Assembly: GCF_900100335.1 (NCBI RefSeq)
Contig: NZ_FNFE01000002.1
Span: 496,001-560,000 of the forward strand
Length of the DNA stretch: 64,000 bases
Source of the DNA: Natronorubrum texcoconense
Lineage (GTDB): Archaea; Halobacteriota; Halobacteria; Halobacteriales; Natrialbaceae
Reading direction: 5' to 3'
This document shows, in pieces, positions 9,736 to 18,265 of the stretch (positions are counted from its first letter, which is position 1; each line of letters opens with the position of its first letter). The notes below the pieces were generated by a model, which was given only the letters and a program-made list of their open reading frames with translations, searched no databases and had not been told where the DNA came from. A program made the translations under genes and the position numbers.

Positions 9736-10284
9736 ATGCGCCGGATCTACGAGTCTGGAGCCATTCGCCGCGACGAAGGTCCCTTCAGTCCCTCCGAAAA
9801 AGACACCGAACGCCGTATCGAAGCGATGCGGTCGATAAATTCGACCAAACTGAGTCGACTCATCTTGCCGAACGGGCTGAGTCGTCGCGCGATCTCGATC
9901 GACGTCTCGACGCCTCGAGACGAGTATCCGCTCGACGCCGCGATCCCGTTTCGGGTGACGATGCGAAACTCGATGCCGTTTCCGATCACGATTCCGACGC
10001 GGTCGCCGCTGCTGTGGACGTGGGACGTCGACGGCGTGACGGATGCGTCACACGTCCCCCTCCACGATCCGCCGGACGAACCCGACTCGCTAGTGTTCGA
10101 TCGCGGCGAGCGAAAGCAGTTCACGAAACAGTGGCAGCAACTGTTTCGCGTCTCCGACAGCGAGTGGGAGCCCGCCGAACCCGGCGAGTACACGATCGGT
10201 GCCGAACTCAACGTCGAGAACGCAGTCGAGAAGGGGCTTCGCGGCGAGACGACGGTTCGTCTCGATCCGGACACGGAAGCGTAA
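9736..10284 (+). CDS. conserved haloarchaeal protein, BsuPI-like fold suspected
   Basis: A 182-residue protein of unknown function. The N-terminus (MRRIYESGAIRRD) and basic helix are followed by a beta-rich core: ISIDVSTPRDEYPLDAAIPFRVTMRNSMPFPITIPT, then TWDVDGV, LVFDRGERKQFTKQW and EPGEYTIGAELNV. That order resembles the BsuPI/Ig-like beta sandwich of intracellular proteinase inhibitors; this is a fold guess only. No signal peptide or membrane segment is visible. A TTTTAG box 24-30 bases before the ATG suggests a leaderless message. It sits between two peptide transporters but shows no link to them. Confidence 0.65.
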   Translation: MRRIYESGAIRRDEGPFSPSEKDTERRIEAMRSINSTKLSRLILPNGLSRRAISIDVSTPRDEYPLDAAIPFRVTMRNSMPFPITIPTRSPLLWTWDVDGVTDASHVPLHDPPDEPDSLVFDRGERKQFTKQWQQLFRVSDSEWEPAEPGEYTIGAELNVENAVEKGLRGETTVRLDPDTEA

Positions 10285-10316
10285 GAAGGCGAGGTGCAGA
10301 TCGGCCGTTCGCGACG

Positions 10317-11651
10317 CTATCGTTCCCAGGATCGAGGCTCGGCTTCGACCGTCGAATCGTACCGGTGACAGCACACCGAGTGGGCCGCTTCGTGTTCCGT
10401 AGCTGTCGGTACCCGTTGCTCACAGACGGTCGGAACCGTCTCGCTGAGACGATCGCGAGCGGTCTGCAGATCCCCCGCGATCACCGCCGAAATGGCTTGG
10501 TCGACGCCCGCATCGACGGCGTCGTCCTGCAGCGTCGCCGGGAGATCGAACCGGTCTCGAACCGTCGCGTCGTCGAGTTTGCCGTCGGCCGTTTCGACGG
10601 CGATCGACTCGGGCAGCTCGCCAGCCTGAAGGGTGAAGCGAAACGCGACGACCGCCCGCCACTGCTCCCAGGGGAGTTCCACGTCCTCCGGCGGAACGAT
10701 CTCCGAACAGCGCGTGTGAAACCGACAGCCCGACGGCGGGTCGGCGGGATCAGGAACGGTGTCGGTCAGCGGCCGTTCGAACTGCTGGTCCGTCGGGTCG
10801 AGACTCGGGACGGAACCGAGCAGGAGGCGCGTGTAGGGATGTGCGGGGAACTCGAGGACGTTCTCGATCGGTCCCAGTTCGACGACCTCGCCGAGATACA
10901 TCACGGCGACGCGGTCACAGAACCGGCGGACGACGTCGATATCGTGGCTGATGAACAGAATCGAGATGTTGAACTCCCGCCGGACATCGTCGAGCAGCGC
11001 GAGGACGTCAGACTGGACTCGGCCGTCGAGTGCGCTCGTCGGCTCGTCTGCGACGATCAGATCCGGGTTGAGGACGAGCGCCCGCGCGATCGAGAGCCGC
11101 TGTTTTTCGCCACCGGAGAACTCGTGGGGATAGCGATCCGCGTCCGCCGCCGACAGCCCGACCCGCTCGAGGAGATCCTCGACGATCGCTCGGCGACGGT
11201 CCGCATCCTCCATCCCGTGGAGTACGAGCGGCTCGGCGACCGCCTCGCCCATCGTCAGTCGCGGGTTGAACGCCTCGTTCGGGTCCTGGACGACGAGCTG
11301 GGCTCGACGGCGGAAAGCGCGGAGCGCCGCGCCCGAGAGCTCGTTTACTGACTGCCCGTCGAACCGGACTTCGCCACCGGTCGGCTCCTCGAGCCCGAGA
11401 ACGGAGTGGGCAGCCGTGGTCTTGCCGCTGCCCGATTCGCCGACGAGGCCGAACGTTTCACCTCGTTCGATATCGAAACTCACACCGTCGACCGCCCGGA
11501 CGCGACCGACCTCTCGTCTGAGCAGCCCCTTCGTGATCGGGTAGTGGACGTCGAGGTCTTCGACCTCGAGCAACGGCGAGGCGGCCGATTCCGGATCCGT
11601 TCCGCGCTCGCGGTTCGCTTCCTCGTCGGAGCCGGCCTCCGGTCCGATCAT
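10317..11651 (-). CDS. dppF: peptide ABC transporter ATPase, DppF type (second cassette)
   Basis: 444-residue ATPase of a second importer. Walker A is GESGSGKTT, the Q-loop VQDPNEAFNP, the signature EFSGGEKQR and Walker B LIVADEPTSALD. It has no insertion after the Q-loop, unlike the DppF at 8007-9674. It shares the insertion of about 100 residues between the two halves of the C-terminal cysteine motif ([10 protein letters not shown] ... VCEQRVP ... SVCCH). The ATG at 11651 overlaps the stop of dppD by 4 bases (ATGA), which settles the start over longer in-frame possibilities. Confidence 0.92.
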   Translation of the reverse strand: MIGPEAGSDEEANRERGTDPESAASPLLEVEDLDVHYPITKGLLRREVGRVRAVDGVSFDIERGETFGLVGESGSGKTTAAHSVLGLEEPTGGEVRFDGQSVNELSGAALRAFRRRAQLVVQDPNEAFNPRLTMGEAVAEPLVLHGMEDADRRRAIVEDLLERVGLSAADADRYPHEFSGGEKQRLSIARALVLNPDLIVADEPTSALDGRVQSDVLALLDDVRREFNISILFISHDIDVVRRFCDRVAVMYLGEVVELGPIENVLEFPAHPYTRLLLGSVPSLDPTDQQFERPLTDTVPDPADPPSGCRFHTRCSEIVPPEDVELPWEQWRAVVAFRFTLQAGELPESIAVETADGKLDDATVRDRFDLPATLQDDAVDAGVDQAISAVIAGDLQTARDRLSETVPTVCEQRVPTATEHEAAHSVCCHRYDSTVEAEPRSWER

Positions 11652-12715
11652 TGTTGTCCCCCCGATATCGGCCGCATCTCCCGCCAGTCGTCCAGAATCG
11701 GTTCCGGATCGCCCTCTGGCCCGAAGTGAACGCACGAGACGGCGTGGTGTTCTCGATCCGCGACGGCGGCGAACGTCGGCTGGTCGGGACCAGCACAGAC
11801 GTCGACGGCGTGTGGACACTCGGCTCTGAATCGGCAGCCGTCGGTCGGAATCTCCCCTCGAGCCGAGCGGTCCGCCCGTCGTGAGAGCCCGTCGTAGCTA
11901 TCGAGCAGCGCCTGCGTGTAGGGGTGAGACGGCTGAGTGAGGAGTTGTTCGGTCGTGGCACGTTCGACGATCGTGCCGCCGAACATCACCAGTACCCGAT
12001 CGGCGAGCGCGGCGACGACACGCAGGTCGTGCGTGATACAGAGGATCGACATGCCGCCGTCGGTCAGCCCCTGGAGCAGTTCGATCAACCGCGCCTGAAC
12101 GGTGACGTCGACGGCCGTCGTCGGTTCGTCGGCGATCAACAGGTCGGGGTCGGCCGCCAGTGCGATCGCGATCGCGATCCGCTGGCGCTGGCCGCCGGAG
12201 AACTCGTGGGGATAGTCGTCGATCCGTGCGGACGCTCGCGGGATGCCGACCGCACGGAACCGCTCGATCGCGCGCTCGCGGGCGGCCGCGGGAGAAATCT
12301 CTTCGTGGATCGTAATCGCTTCGACGAACTGGTCGCCGACCGTACAGACGGGATCAAGTGCGCTCTGTGGGTTCTGAAAGACGTGTGCGATGCGACTGCC
12401 GCGAATCGTACGGAGCTCCGACTCGGTCGCCTCGAGGAGCCGGCGACCGTCGAACTCGACCGTGCCGTCGACGATTTCGGCCGGCGGTTGCGGGACGATT
12501 CCGGTCAGCGATTCGCACGTGACGCTCTTTCCGCTGCCGGATTCACCGACGAGACACACCGTCTCGCCGCGGTCGACGGTAAAATTCACGCCGTCGACGG
12601 CGTAGATGGTCTCACGTTCGGTTCGAATACGCGTTCGGAGGTTCTCGACGGTCAAAAGCGGCGTCGCTTCGGACCGATCGTCTGCCGTCGTCGTGGAGTC
12701 GTGTTCTGTCGTCAT
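11648..12715 (-). CDS. dppD: peptide ABC transporter ATPase, DppD type (second cassette)
   Basis: 355-residue ATPase. Walker A is [11 protein letters not shown], the Q-loop [10 protein letters not shown], the signature EFSGGQRQR and Walker [13 protein letters not shown]. The C-terminal [15 protein letters not shown] and AVSCVHF carry the usual uninterrupted cysteine pattern. It starts 9 bases after dppC and overlaps dppF, so dppC-dppD-dppF form one operon. Confidence 0.93.
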   Translation of the reverse strand: MTTEHDSTTTADDRSEATPLLTVENLRTRIRTERETIYAVDGVNFTVDRGETVCLVGESGSGKSVTCESLTGIVPQPPAEIVDGTVEFDGRRLLEATESELRTIRGSRIAHVFQNPQSALDPVCTVGDQFVEAITIHEEISPAAARERAIERFRAVGIPRASARIDDYPHEFSGGQRQRIAIAIALAADPDLLIADEPTTAVDVTVQARLIELLQGLTDGGMSILCITHDLRVVAALADRVLVMFGGTIVERATTEQLLTQPSHPYTQALLDSYDGLSRRADRSARGEIPTDGCRFRAECPHAVDVCAGPDQPTFAAVADREHHAVSCVHFGPEGDPEPILDDWREMRPISGGQQ

Positions 12716-12724
12716 CGATTGTGT

Positions 12725-13918
12725 TCAGTGGTTGCGGCGCGGGTCGAGCGCATCTCGGAGCCCGTCACCGACGAGTTTGAGCGAGACGAGCGTCAGCGTG
12801 AGTGCGATCGCGGGGAACGTCGAGACCCACCAGACTTCGTGGGGTTCCACCACGAGACCGACGCCGGTCATCGATGGGTCGAGACCTTCTTGAATCGTCG
12901 ACCCCCACGAGTAGAGCTCGAGGTGGTGAAAGCCGAGGAAGGCGACGCCGGCTTCGACGAGGACCAGCAGCGCGAGGAGGTGGAAGATCGCGGGGACGAG
13001 CGTATTCGTAATGTTCGGAACGATGTGGCGTTTCGCGACGTAAAACGGTGAGGCGCCGAGGCTTCGAGCGACGAGTACGTGCCCGTCTTCCCGTCGCTGG
13101 AGCGTCTCGCTTCTGACCAGGCGGGCGATACCACCCCAGCTGAGCAGCCCGAACATAACTAGCAACAACAGCAACGAGACGTTCCAGTACATGTAGCCGA
13201 TGAAAAAGACCACGATCGCGGGAATACAGAGCTGTACGTCGACGTAACTCATCAACAGATCGTCGATGCGCCCGCCTCGGAACCCGGCAACGATTCCGAC
13301 GGCTGCAGCGAGCGGGACGACGAACGCCGCGGTAAAGACGAGCACGTACAACGTCGTGCGTGCGCCTTCGACGACGAGGTGGCCCATCGGGTGCCCGCGA
13401 TGGTTCGTTCCGAGCGGGTACGTCATCGTTCCGTCACAGTAGCGAGTGATTCCCTCGCCGTCGGTCACCTCGCCGAGACACTCGGCGCTCCACGACGCCT
13501 CTCCGGTAAATCCGTACGGTGCGTGAAACCGGTGTTGAAACATGAGATCCGGAGACCCGAAGACGGCCGGCCCGACAACTGCGACGAGTGAGAGAACGCC
13601 GAGAAAGACGGCCCCAGCAGCGTGGATCGGTCGAGAGACGAGACGACCCAGCACACGTCGGGTCAGCTCACGCCGTCGGACGGCGGGAACGATCACACCC
13701 GAAGTCAGCACGACGGTGCCGAGCAAGATCACCCAGTCGATACGCTCGAAGTAGACGCCGAGCAAAACCGTATCGACCCGCTGGAGAACGTAGAGACCGA
13801 CGAGAAGCACTACTCCCGCGAAGAACACCGCTCTGGCCGGCGTGACGAACCGCCTCGAGTGACCGACTTCGTTCCAGTCGACCTGTTCGAAGCGGTGGGG
13901 ATCGGGAGATGTTCCCAT
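12725..13918 (-). CDS. dppC: peptide ABC transporter permease, DppC type (second cassette)
   Basis: 397-residue permease, longer than usual. Two extra hydrophobic segments precede the OppC core (FFAGVVLLVGLYVL and WVILLGTVVLTSGVIVPAV, about residues 30-80). The EAA loop is GHVLVARSLGASPFYVAKRH. An extracellular loop after the first core helix contains two Cys residues (SAECLGEV and TRYCDG), possibly a disulfide. The gene heads a minus-strand operon and faces away from dppB at 14201. Confidence 0.9.
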   Translation of the reverse strand: MGTSPDPHRFEQVDWNEVGHSRRFVTPARAVFFAGVVLLVGLYVLQRVDTVLLGVYFERIDWVILLGTVVLTSGVIVPAVRRRELTRRVLGRLVSRPIHAAGAVFLGVLSLVAVVGPAVFGSPDLMFQHRFHAPYGFTGEASWSAECLGEVTDGEGITRYCDGTMTYPLGTNHRGHPMGHLVVEGARTTLYVLVFTAAFVVPLAAAVGIVAGFRGGRIDDLLMSYVDVQLCIPAIVVFFIGYMYWNVSLLLLLVMFGLLSWGGIARLVRSETLQRREDGHVLVARSLGASPFYVAKRHIVPNITNTLVPAIFHLLALLVLVEAGVAFLGFHHLELYSWGSTIQEGLDPSMTGVGLVVEPHEVWWVSTFPAIALTLTLVSLKLVGDGLRDALDPRRNH

Positions 13919-14200
13919 AGGGGACGACCGAAATATAGACTATCGTGTAATAAATCTATCCATAGTGTGAACGACCGTCGCTCACTAAATCGAAGCGATA
14001 CGTTTTTTATCTGACCGTTGGTACCGGTTGGCAATGCCCGTTACCCCCCGTTGCGGTACAGTACGCACTCGAGGCCGGACAGGGGACTATCCTCGGTTGC
14101 GATCGCGTACGACGCGGAATCAGCGTACGCGTTCCCTCCCGACATCGACGCCGCAGGTGACCGATTCGAGCGGGGAAACTGCCGCAGTGTGGTGGTCGGC
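13919..14200. promoter_or_regulatory. divergent promoter region between dppCDF and dppB of the second cassette
   Basis: 282 bases. AT-rich elements are visible at the dppC side (TGTAATAAATC near 13950) and in the centre (CGTTTTTTATC near 14001-14011). These are candidate TATA boxes; which one serves which gene is not certain. Confidence 0.45.
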
Positions 14201-15184
14201 GTGAATTTCCTTCGAATCATCGCCAAACGACTCGTGATGGGGCTCGTCGCTGCGTGGGCGGTGTTGACCACGGTGTTCGTAGTGTTTACGACGAGTCGCG
14301 ACTGGGTCGAAGAGACGATCGAAGGGGCGATGCGATACAGCGGAGCCGACGAACGGGAGATCGAACGTTCGATCGACGAGTATCTGGCGACACACGGGTT
14401 CGATCGGCCGCTCTGGCAACAGTATCTCGACTGGATGGGGAACATGCTCACGCTCGAGTGGGGAGATTCGTTCTTCATCGCCGCGGGCGAAGGCACGGAA
14501 GCGTCGTTCTACACGACCGGCGAACCGGTCTTTCCGATGGTCATGGATTCCGTCGTTCGGACCGCGATGTACGTTCTCCCCGCGATCGTGATCGCGATCG
14601 TGCTCGGGATTTGCATCGGTCTCTACGCGGCCATGAATCCCGACAGTCGGCTCGCCGAGTCGGGACTGAACACGGCGTACCTCTGCTTTGCACTGCCGAA
14701 CTTCTGGATCGGCGGAATGTTGCTCTCGTTCGCCGCGGGCGGCGTGATCCCCGACTCGGCGTTGCTGTTCGATCACGTCCTCCCCATCATACTCACCGCA
14801 ACGACGCTGCTGGGCGGCTACGTGAGCTACTCGCGTGCACACTCGCTCGAGTACGCCTCTGCGGAGTTCGTGACGCTGGTCAAGGCGAAGGGGGCGAGCA
14901 GAGTGCGGATCGCGAGACACATCGTCCGGAACTCGGCGATCCCGCTGTTCTCGATGCTGTTTACCGAAGCGTTGGCGTTGCTCGTCCTCGCGGTGTTCGT
15001 GATCGAGTCGCTGTTTCGAATCGACGGCTTCGGCGCGCTCCTGTTCAGTGCAGTCCACATGCGTGACCTGCCCGTCGTCCTCGGCTGTACGCTCGTCATC
15101 ATCGCGGTCGGGATCGTCGGAAACATCGTTCAGGATCTGGCTTACAACAGTCTCGACCCCCGTGTCGATACTGGTCGCCGATAA
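14201..15184 (+). CDS. dppB: peptide ABC transporter permease, DppB type (second cassette, divergent)
   Basis: 327-residue permease with the normal DppB layout: first helix LVAAWAVLTTVFVVFTTSRDW, then HGFDRPLWQQYLDWMGNML and the EAA loop AEFVTLVKAKGASRVRIARH. The GTG at 14201 matches the usual DppB N-terminus (NFLRIIAKRL); the open frame extends upstream to 14018, but that part has no family similarity. It is transcribed away from its dppCDF partners across a 282-base spacer. No substrate-binding protein gene is near. Confidence 0.88.
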   Translation: MNFLRIIAKRLVMGLVAAWAVLTTVFVVFTTSRDWVEETIEGAMRYSGADEREIERSIDEYLATHGFDRPLWQQYLDWMGNMLTLEWGDSFFIAAGEGTEASFYTTGEPVFPMVMDSVVRTAMYVLPAIVIAIVLGICIGLYAAMNPDSRLAESGLNTAYLCFALPNFWIGGMLLSFAAGGVIPDSALLFDHVLPIILTATTLLGGYVSYSRAHSLEYASAEFVTLVKAKGASRVRIARHIVRNSAIPLFSMLFTEALALLVLAVFVIESLFRIDGFGALLFSAVHMRDLPVVLGCTLVIIAVGIVGNIVQDLAYNSLDPRVDTGRR

Positions 15185-15327
15185 ACGGTACCCACCGTTT
15201 CGCCGCCGGGGCTCGAGGCCGCCGTCCTCGCCGCCGATCTCTCGTGAATCTCACTCGAGCGCCTCACAGTCGGCGGCACCGCGTCGACGAGGGCGGTGCT
15301 CGCAAACGTACGCGAAATAAAAGTGTT

Positions 15328-15346
15328 GCGGGAGGTAGATTTGAAC
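15328..15346. repeat. 19-bp duplicate of the tRNA-iMet 3' end
   Basis: GCGGGAGGTAGATTTGAAC here is identical to 15462-15480 inside the tRNA gene, 134 bases away. A duplicated tRNA 3' end is the usual footprint of integrase-mediated insertion (att site), though no integrase gene is visible in the window. Confidence 0.75.
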
Positions 15347-15394
15347 CACGCCGTCACCCTCGCTACGCTCGGATGCCGTCTGGTTCAAATCTAC
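15335..15394. repeat. 14-bp perfect inverted repeat made from tRNA T-arm sequence
   Basis: GTAGATTTGAACCA (15335-15348) is the exact reverse complement of TGGTTCAAATCTAC (15381-15394). Inside it, on the minus strand, is a 5-bp stem closing the 11-base loop GAGCGTAGCGA (15360-15370). The left arm is part of the duplicated tRNA end. Confidence 0.8.
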
Positions 15395-15402
15395 TCAGCG
15401 TA

Positions 15403-15458
15403 TTTTCGACGCTCACGTCACTCATCACTCCGTTCTTCGTTATTGTTCGCGTCGAAAA
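15403..15458. repeat. 10-bp inverted repeat beside the tRNA gene
   Basis: TTTTCGACGC (15403-15412) pairs with GCGTCGAAAA (15449-15458), ending two bases from the tRNA 3' end. On the minus strand the arm gives a run of four T after a possible stem, so it could act in 3' processing or termination of the tRNA transcript. Confidence 0.6.
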
Positions 15459-15459
15459 G

Positions 15460-15534
15460 TAGCGGGAGGTAGATTTGAACTACCGGTCTGCGGGTTATGA
15501 GCCCGCCGGAATCTCCTGGCTATCCCATCCCGCT
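15460..15534 (-). tRNA. initiator tRNA-Met (anticodon CAU)
   Basis: Read on the minus strand, 75 bases fold as a cloverleaf. The acceptor AGCGGGA pairs with TCCCGCT, with discriminator A. The D-arm contains TAGCCAGGAGA. The anticodon stem is GCGGG/CCCGC around loop CTCATAA, and the T-arm contains GTTCAAATC. The A1-U72 pair and the three consecutive G-C pairs of the anticodon stem identify the archaeal initiator rather than the elongator. No intron is present and CCA is not encoded. Confidence 0.93.
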
Positions 15535-15600
15535 ATCACATCATAACCGAGTGCACTAGTTAAGGGTTGTGATTCGGGTGCCGTATGCGGGTTTCTACCG

Positions 15601-16047
15601 TCAGTCCCGATGGACCTTCCACGTGTAGAGGCTCTCACAAGTGTAGTTGACGAAGAACCCGATTCCGGTTCCGATCAAGTTCGCTACCAGATACCAGACG
15701 CCGAACCAGGTGGTCAGAACGGCGAGCACCGACAACGTCACCAGAAAGCCGGCGAACCGAACCGCGTTCGAGCGAGCGAACCGCTTGCCGAGCGCTCGAG
15801 GCGTCATCGCGCCGTACTCCGAGAAGGTCCACCGTTCGTTGACCGCGAAGATGACGACGATCGATAGCTCCCAAGAGAGTATCTTCGCGCCCACGGGGCC
15901 GAGGCTGGTCAGTTCAACGAGCAAGACGAGGACGAGGTTGTCGACGGCCGCGCCGACGAGCCCGACGCCGGCGAACTGGCTAAACCGTGCGGTCGAGCAG
16001 AGGGCACGAAAACGCGTTCGGACGGCCTCTGACAGCGATCCACTCAT
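15601..16047 (-). CDS. GtrA-like membrane protein
   Basis: A 148-residue four-helix membrane protein of the GtrA family, thought to help move polyprenyl-linked sugars in polysaccharide or glycolipid synthesis. Family features are FSQFAGVGLVGAAVDNLVLVLLVE at the start of the core, NERWTFSEYG between helices 2 and 3, and NYTCESLYTWKVHRD at the end. The ATG at 16047 (MSGSLSEAV) fits the family; an in-frame ATG at 16083 would add 12 residues. No sugar transferase lies beside it, so its partner is unknown. Confidence 0.82.
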   Translation of the reverse strand: MSGSLSEAVRTRFRALCSTARFSQFAGVGLVGAAVDNLVLVLLVELTSLGPVGAKILSWELSIVVIFAVNERWTFSEYGAMTPRALGKRFARSNAVRFAGFLVTLSVLAVLTTWFGVWYLVANLIGTGIGFFVNYTCESLYTWKVHRD

Positions 16048-16351
16048 CGTACGCACCGTCGGTCGATCGCTCGTCGTCTCCATCGAGCGTACATGCGAGC
16101 GTATGATCACGTGGCTCCGGCTTCGGTATCCATGTTGTGATTCAGCTGCAAAGGCACTGAAGTGGGATTGTACGATCCCGCGGGCACGCGCGAAGAAGAC
16201 TTGTCACAAGCAGTAGATTATCGAGTGAAACGCAGTGAGCGGATGCCGCAACGAACGAGGCAGCGAGTTTGGTCGGAGACCTCTCCCATCGGACTGGGAC
16301 TCGAGTCGATTCGAGTCGAAAACCAGCCCGTCGAACAGCTCGCTCCTCGAA

Positions 16352-16618
16352 TCAGATCGCGAGGTCGGCTTTCGGGCGAACGACGTCGACGTCCTCGGCG
16401 TCGACGCGGTCCACGTCGAGGAAGTGGGGCGTGTAGTTTCGTTTTTCGTAGTCCTCGTACTCGTCTTCGGCGCCGACCGTACACCACAGCTGGACCTGCT
16501 CCGGGCCGTGCCACTCGCCGTTCCGGTTGATCCCGAAACAGACCAGCTCCGTTCCGTCGTAGTCGATGATGGCCCCCTTCCGGATCCCCGGATCGCCGTG
16601 GATGATGACCTGCTTCAT
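16352..16618 (-). CDS. HAH_0734-type conserved haloarchaeal protein
   Basis: A small acidic protein of 88 residues beginning MKQVIIHGDPGIRKGAIIDYDG and containing NRNGEWHGPEQVQLWCTVG, a pattern I recognise from a haloarchaeal family of unknown function. The ATG at 16618 is preferred because sequence upstream of it in frame is Arg/Ala-rich and unlike the family. No membrane segment or catalytic motif is evident. It is divergent from the L44e operon. Confidence 0.72.
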   Translation of the reverse strand: MKQVIIHGDPGIRKGAIIDYDGTELVCFGINRNGEWHGPEQVQLWCTVGAEDEYEDYEKRNYTPHFLDVDRVDAEDVDVVRPKADLAI

Positions 16619-16774
16619 ACGCCAGCCTACTCGTGACGGCGGATTAAGCCCTTCGGAGTGTTCGTCGCCGTGACCGGCCGGCGCGTGATACGCGTGCGTA
16701 CACAGCGAGGCGTTCGTGAGTAACACGCCAGACGGAGCTCCGACTGCGACCGACCGACGACGACGAACCAAACG

Positions 16775-16783
16775 GGTTTTAAA
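16775..16783 (+). promoter_or_regulatory. TATA box of the L44e-S27e-aIF2alpha operon
   Basis: GTTTTAAAC lies 36-44 bases before the ATG of rpl44e, implying a short 5' leader that contains GTGA about 9 bases before the start. Confidence 0.55.
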
Positions 16784-16818
16784 CGGCGCTGTCTTAGCCC
16801 ACGCCAAGTGAGATAACC

Positions 16819-17100
16819 ATGCAGATGCCACGCCGATTCAATACGTACTGCCCGCACTGTAACGCACACCACGAACACGAAGTCGAGAAGGCACGTTCCG
16901 GTCGTTCCTCGGGTATGAAGTGGGACGCTCGCCGCACCCGGCGAAACTCCTCGTCGATCGGTAACTCCGGTCGCTTCTCGAAGGTGCCGGCCGGCGAAAA
17001 GCCAACCAAGAAGACCAACCTCAAGTACCGCTGCAGCGACTGCGGCAAGGCCCACCTCCGTCAGGGATGGCGCGCCGGCCGACTCGAGTTCCAGGAGTGA
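16819..17100 (+). CDS. rpl44e: 50S ribosomal protein L44e
   Basis: 93-residue zinc-binding large-subunit protein close to the E-site. Two Cys pairs are visible: CPHC near residue 11 and CSDC near residue 74, forming the L44e zinc finger. The basic core [12 protein letters not shown] and the ending [17 protein letters not shown] are family signatures. It is the first gene of a classic archaeal operon with rps27e 5 bases downstream. Confidence 0.97.
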   Translation: MQMPRRFNTYCPHCNAHHEHEVEKARSGRSSGMKWDARRTRRNSSSIGNSGRFSKVPAGEKPTKKTNLKYRCSDCGKAHLRQGWRAGRLEFQE

Positions 17101-17105
17101 TTACA

Positions 17106-17279
17106 ATGGCAGGAAATTTCTACAGCGTCCGATGCAGTGACTGCGAGAACGAACAGACCGTCTTCGGCAAAGCCTCGAGCGAGGTCGCCTGTGCCGTCTG
17201 TGGCACGACGCTCGCCCGACCGACGGGTGGCAAAGCCGAGATCGACCACGAGATCTTAGAAACAGTCGAGTCACGATGA
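17106..17279 (+). CDS. rps27e: 30S ribosomal protein S27e
   Basis: 57-residue zinc-ribbon protein of the small subunit: [17 protein letters not shown] carries the first Cys pair and [15 protein letters not shown] the second. The ATG at 17106 fits the usual protein length. It overlaps the aIF2alpha start by 4 bases (ATGA), so translation is coupled. Confidence 0.96.
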   Translation: MAGNFYSVRCSDCENEQTVFGKASSEVACAVCGTTLARPTGGKAEIDHEILETVESR

Positions 17280-18076
17280 AGTACAGCGGCTGGCCCGATC
17301 CCGGCGAACTGGTCGTCGGCAAGATCGACGAGATCGAAGATTTCGGCGTCTTCGTCGATCTCGAGGAGTATCAGGACAAACGCGGCCTGATCCACATCTC
17401 GGAGGTCGCGAGCGGCTGGATCAAGAACGTCCGCGATCACGTCCGTGAAGGCCAGATCGTCGTCTGCAAGGTCCTCGAGATCGACGAGAGCTCCCAGCAG
17501 ATCGACCTCTCGCTGAAAGACGTCAACGACCACCAGCGCTCGGACAAGATCCAGGACTGGAAGAACGAGCAGAAGGCCGACAACTGGATGGGCATCGCCC
17601 TCGGCGAGGACGCCGACGACGAGAGCTACACCGCGGTCGCCAACGAACTGATCGGCATCCACGGCAGCCTCTACGACGGCTTCAAGCAGGCCGCGATCCA
17701 CGGCGAAGAGGCCCTCGAGGACACCGACCTCTCCGACGACGAGATCGACGCGCTCGTCGAAACGGCCCGCGAGAACGTCTCGGTGCCGTACGTCAACGTC
17801 ACCGGCTACGTCGACTTAGAGAACGCCTCCCCGAGCGGCGTCGACGGCATTCGTGAAGCCCTCGAAGCCGCAGAGGGCAACGGCGAAGTGCCCGACGAAG
17901 TCGACCTCGAGGTCAGCTACGTCGGCGCTCCGGAGTACCGCATCAAGGTGAAAGCGCCCAACTACAAGACCGCCGAGTCCCAGCTCGAGGAGAGCGCTCG
18001 ACGCGCGGTCGCCGCGATCGAATCCGAAGGCGGCGAGGGCGAGTACCACCGCGAGCGACGAACCGACGACGAGTAA
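17276..18076 (+). CDS. eif2a: translation initiation factor aIF2, alpha subunit
   Basis: 266-residue subunit of the factor that brings initiator tRNA-Met to the ribosome. The N-terminal S1 domain (residues about 9-82) has [23 protein letters not shown] and [10 protein letters not shown] helical domain and a C-terminal alpha/beta domain ([23 protein letters not shown]) follow. The genes around it are the standard archaeal neighbours. Confidence 0.96.
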   Translation: MKYSGWPDPGELVVGKIDEIEDFGVFVDLEEYQDKRGLIHISEVASGWIKNVRDHVREGQIVVCKVLEIDESSQQIDLSLKDVNDHQRSDKIQDWKNEQKADNWMGIALGEDADDESYTAVANELIGIHGSLYDGFKQAAIHGEEALEDTDLSDDEIDALVETARENVSVPYVNVTGYVDLENASPSGVDGIREALEAAEGNGEVPDEVDLEVSYVGAPEYRIKVKAPNYKTAESQLEESARRAVAAIESEGGEGEYHRERRTDDE

Positions 18077-18079
18077 CGT

Positions 18080-18259
18080 ATGAAGTCGGATATCCGGGTG
18101 TGTTCGGCGTGGCGCGGCGCGCACGACCGCCCGGTGTACACGCTTTCTGCGAGCTGTCCGGAGTGCGGTGCCGACGCCGAAAACAGCGCCCCTGCACCGT
18201 TCGATCCGAACGACCCACACGGCGAGTACCGACGGTCTCTTAAACGTCGCAATCGCTGA
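18080..18259 (+). CDS. nop10: H/ACA RNA-protein component Nop10
   Basis: 59-residue component of the archaeal H/ACA pseudouridylation complex that works with Cbf5. It begins MKSDIRVCSAWRGAHDRPVYTLSASCPECG and ends in the hallmark PAPFDPNDPHGEYRRSLKRRNR. The second Cys pair is intact. The first pair of the usual zinc knuckle is reduced to a single Cys8 within a longer loop, a form I associate with haloarchaea. It starts 3 bases after aIF2alpha and is followed by the PAC2 gene 6 bases later. Confidence 0.94.
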   Translation: MKSDIRVCSAWRGAHDRPVYTLSASCPECGADAENSAPAPFDPNDPHGEYRRSLKRRNR

Positions 18260-18265
18260 TAGGGT

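Noticed and set aside
10014-11351. Long plus-strand open frame opposite dppF
   Set aside because: It is antisense to a gene with intact ABC motifs, and its composition (Arg, Asp, Gly) is that of a shadow frame in high-GC DNA.
14018-14200. Upstream extension of dppB in the second cassette
   Set aside because: The 61 extra residues have no family similarity, and the normal DppB N-terminus begins at GTG 14201.
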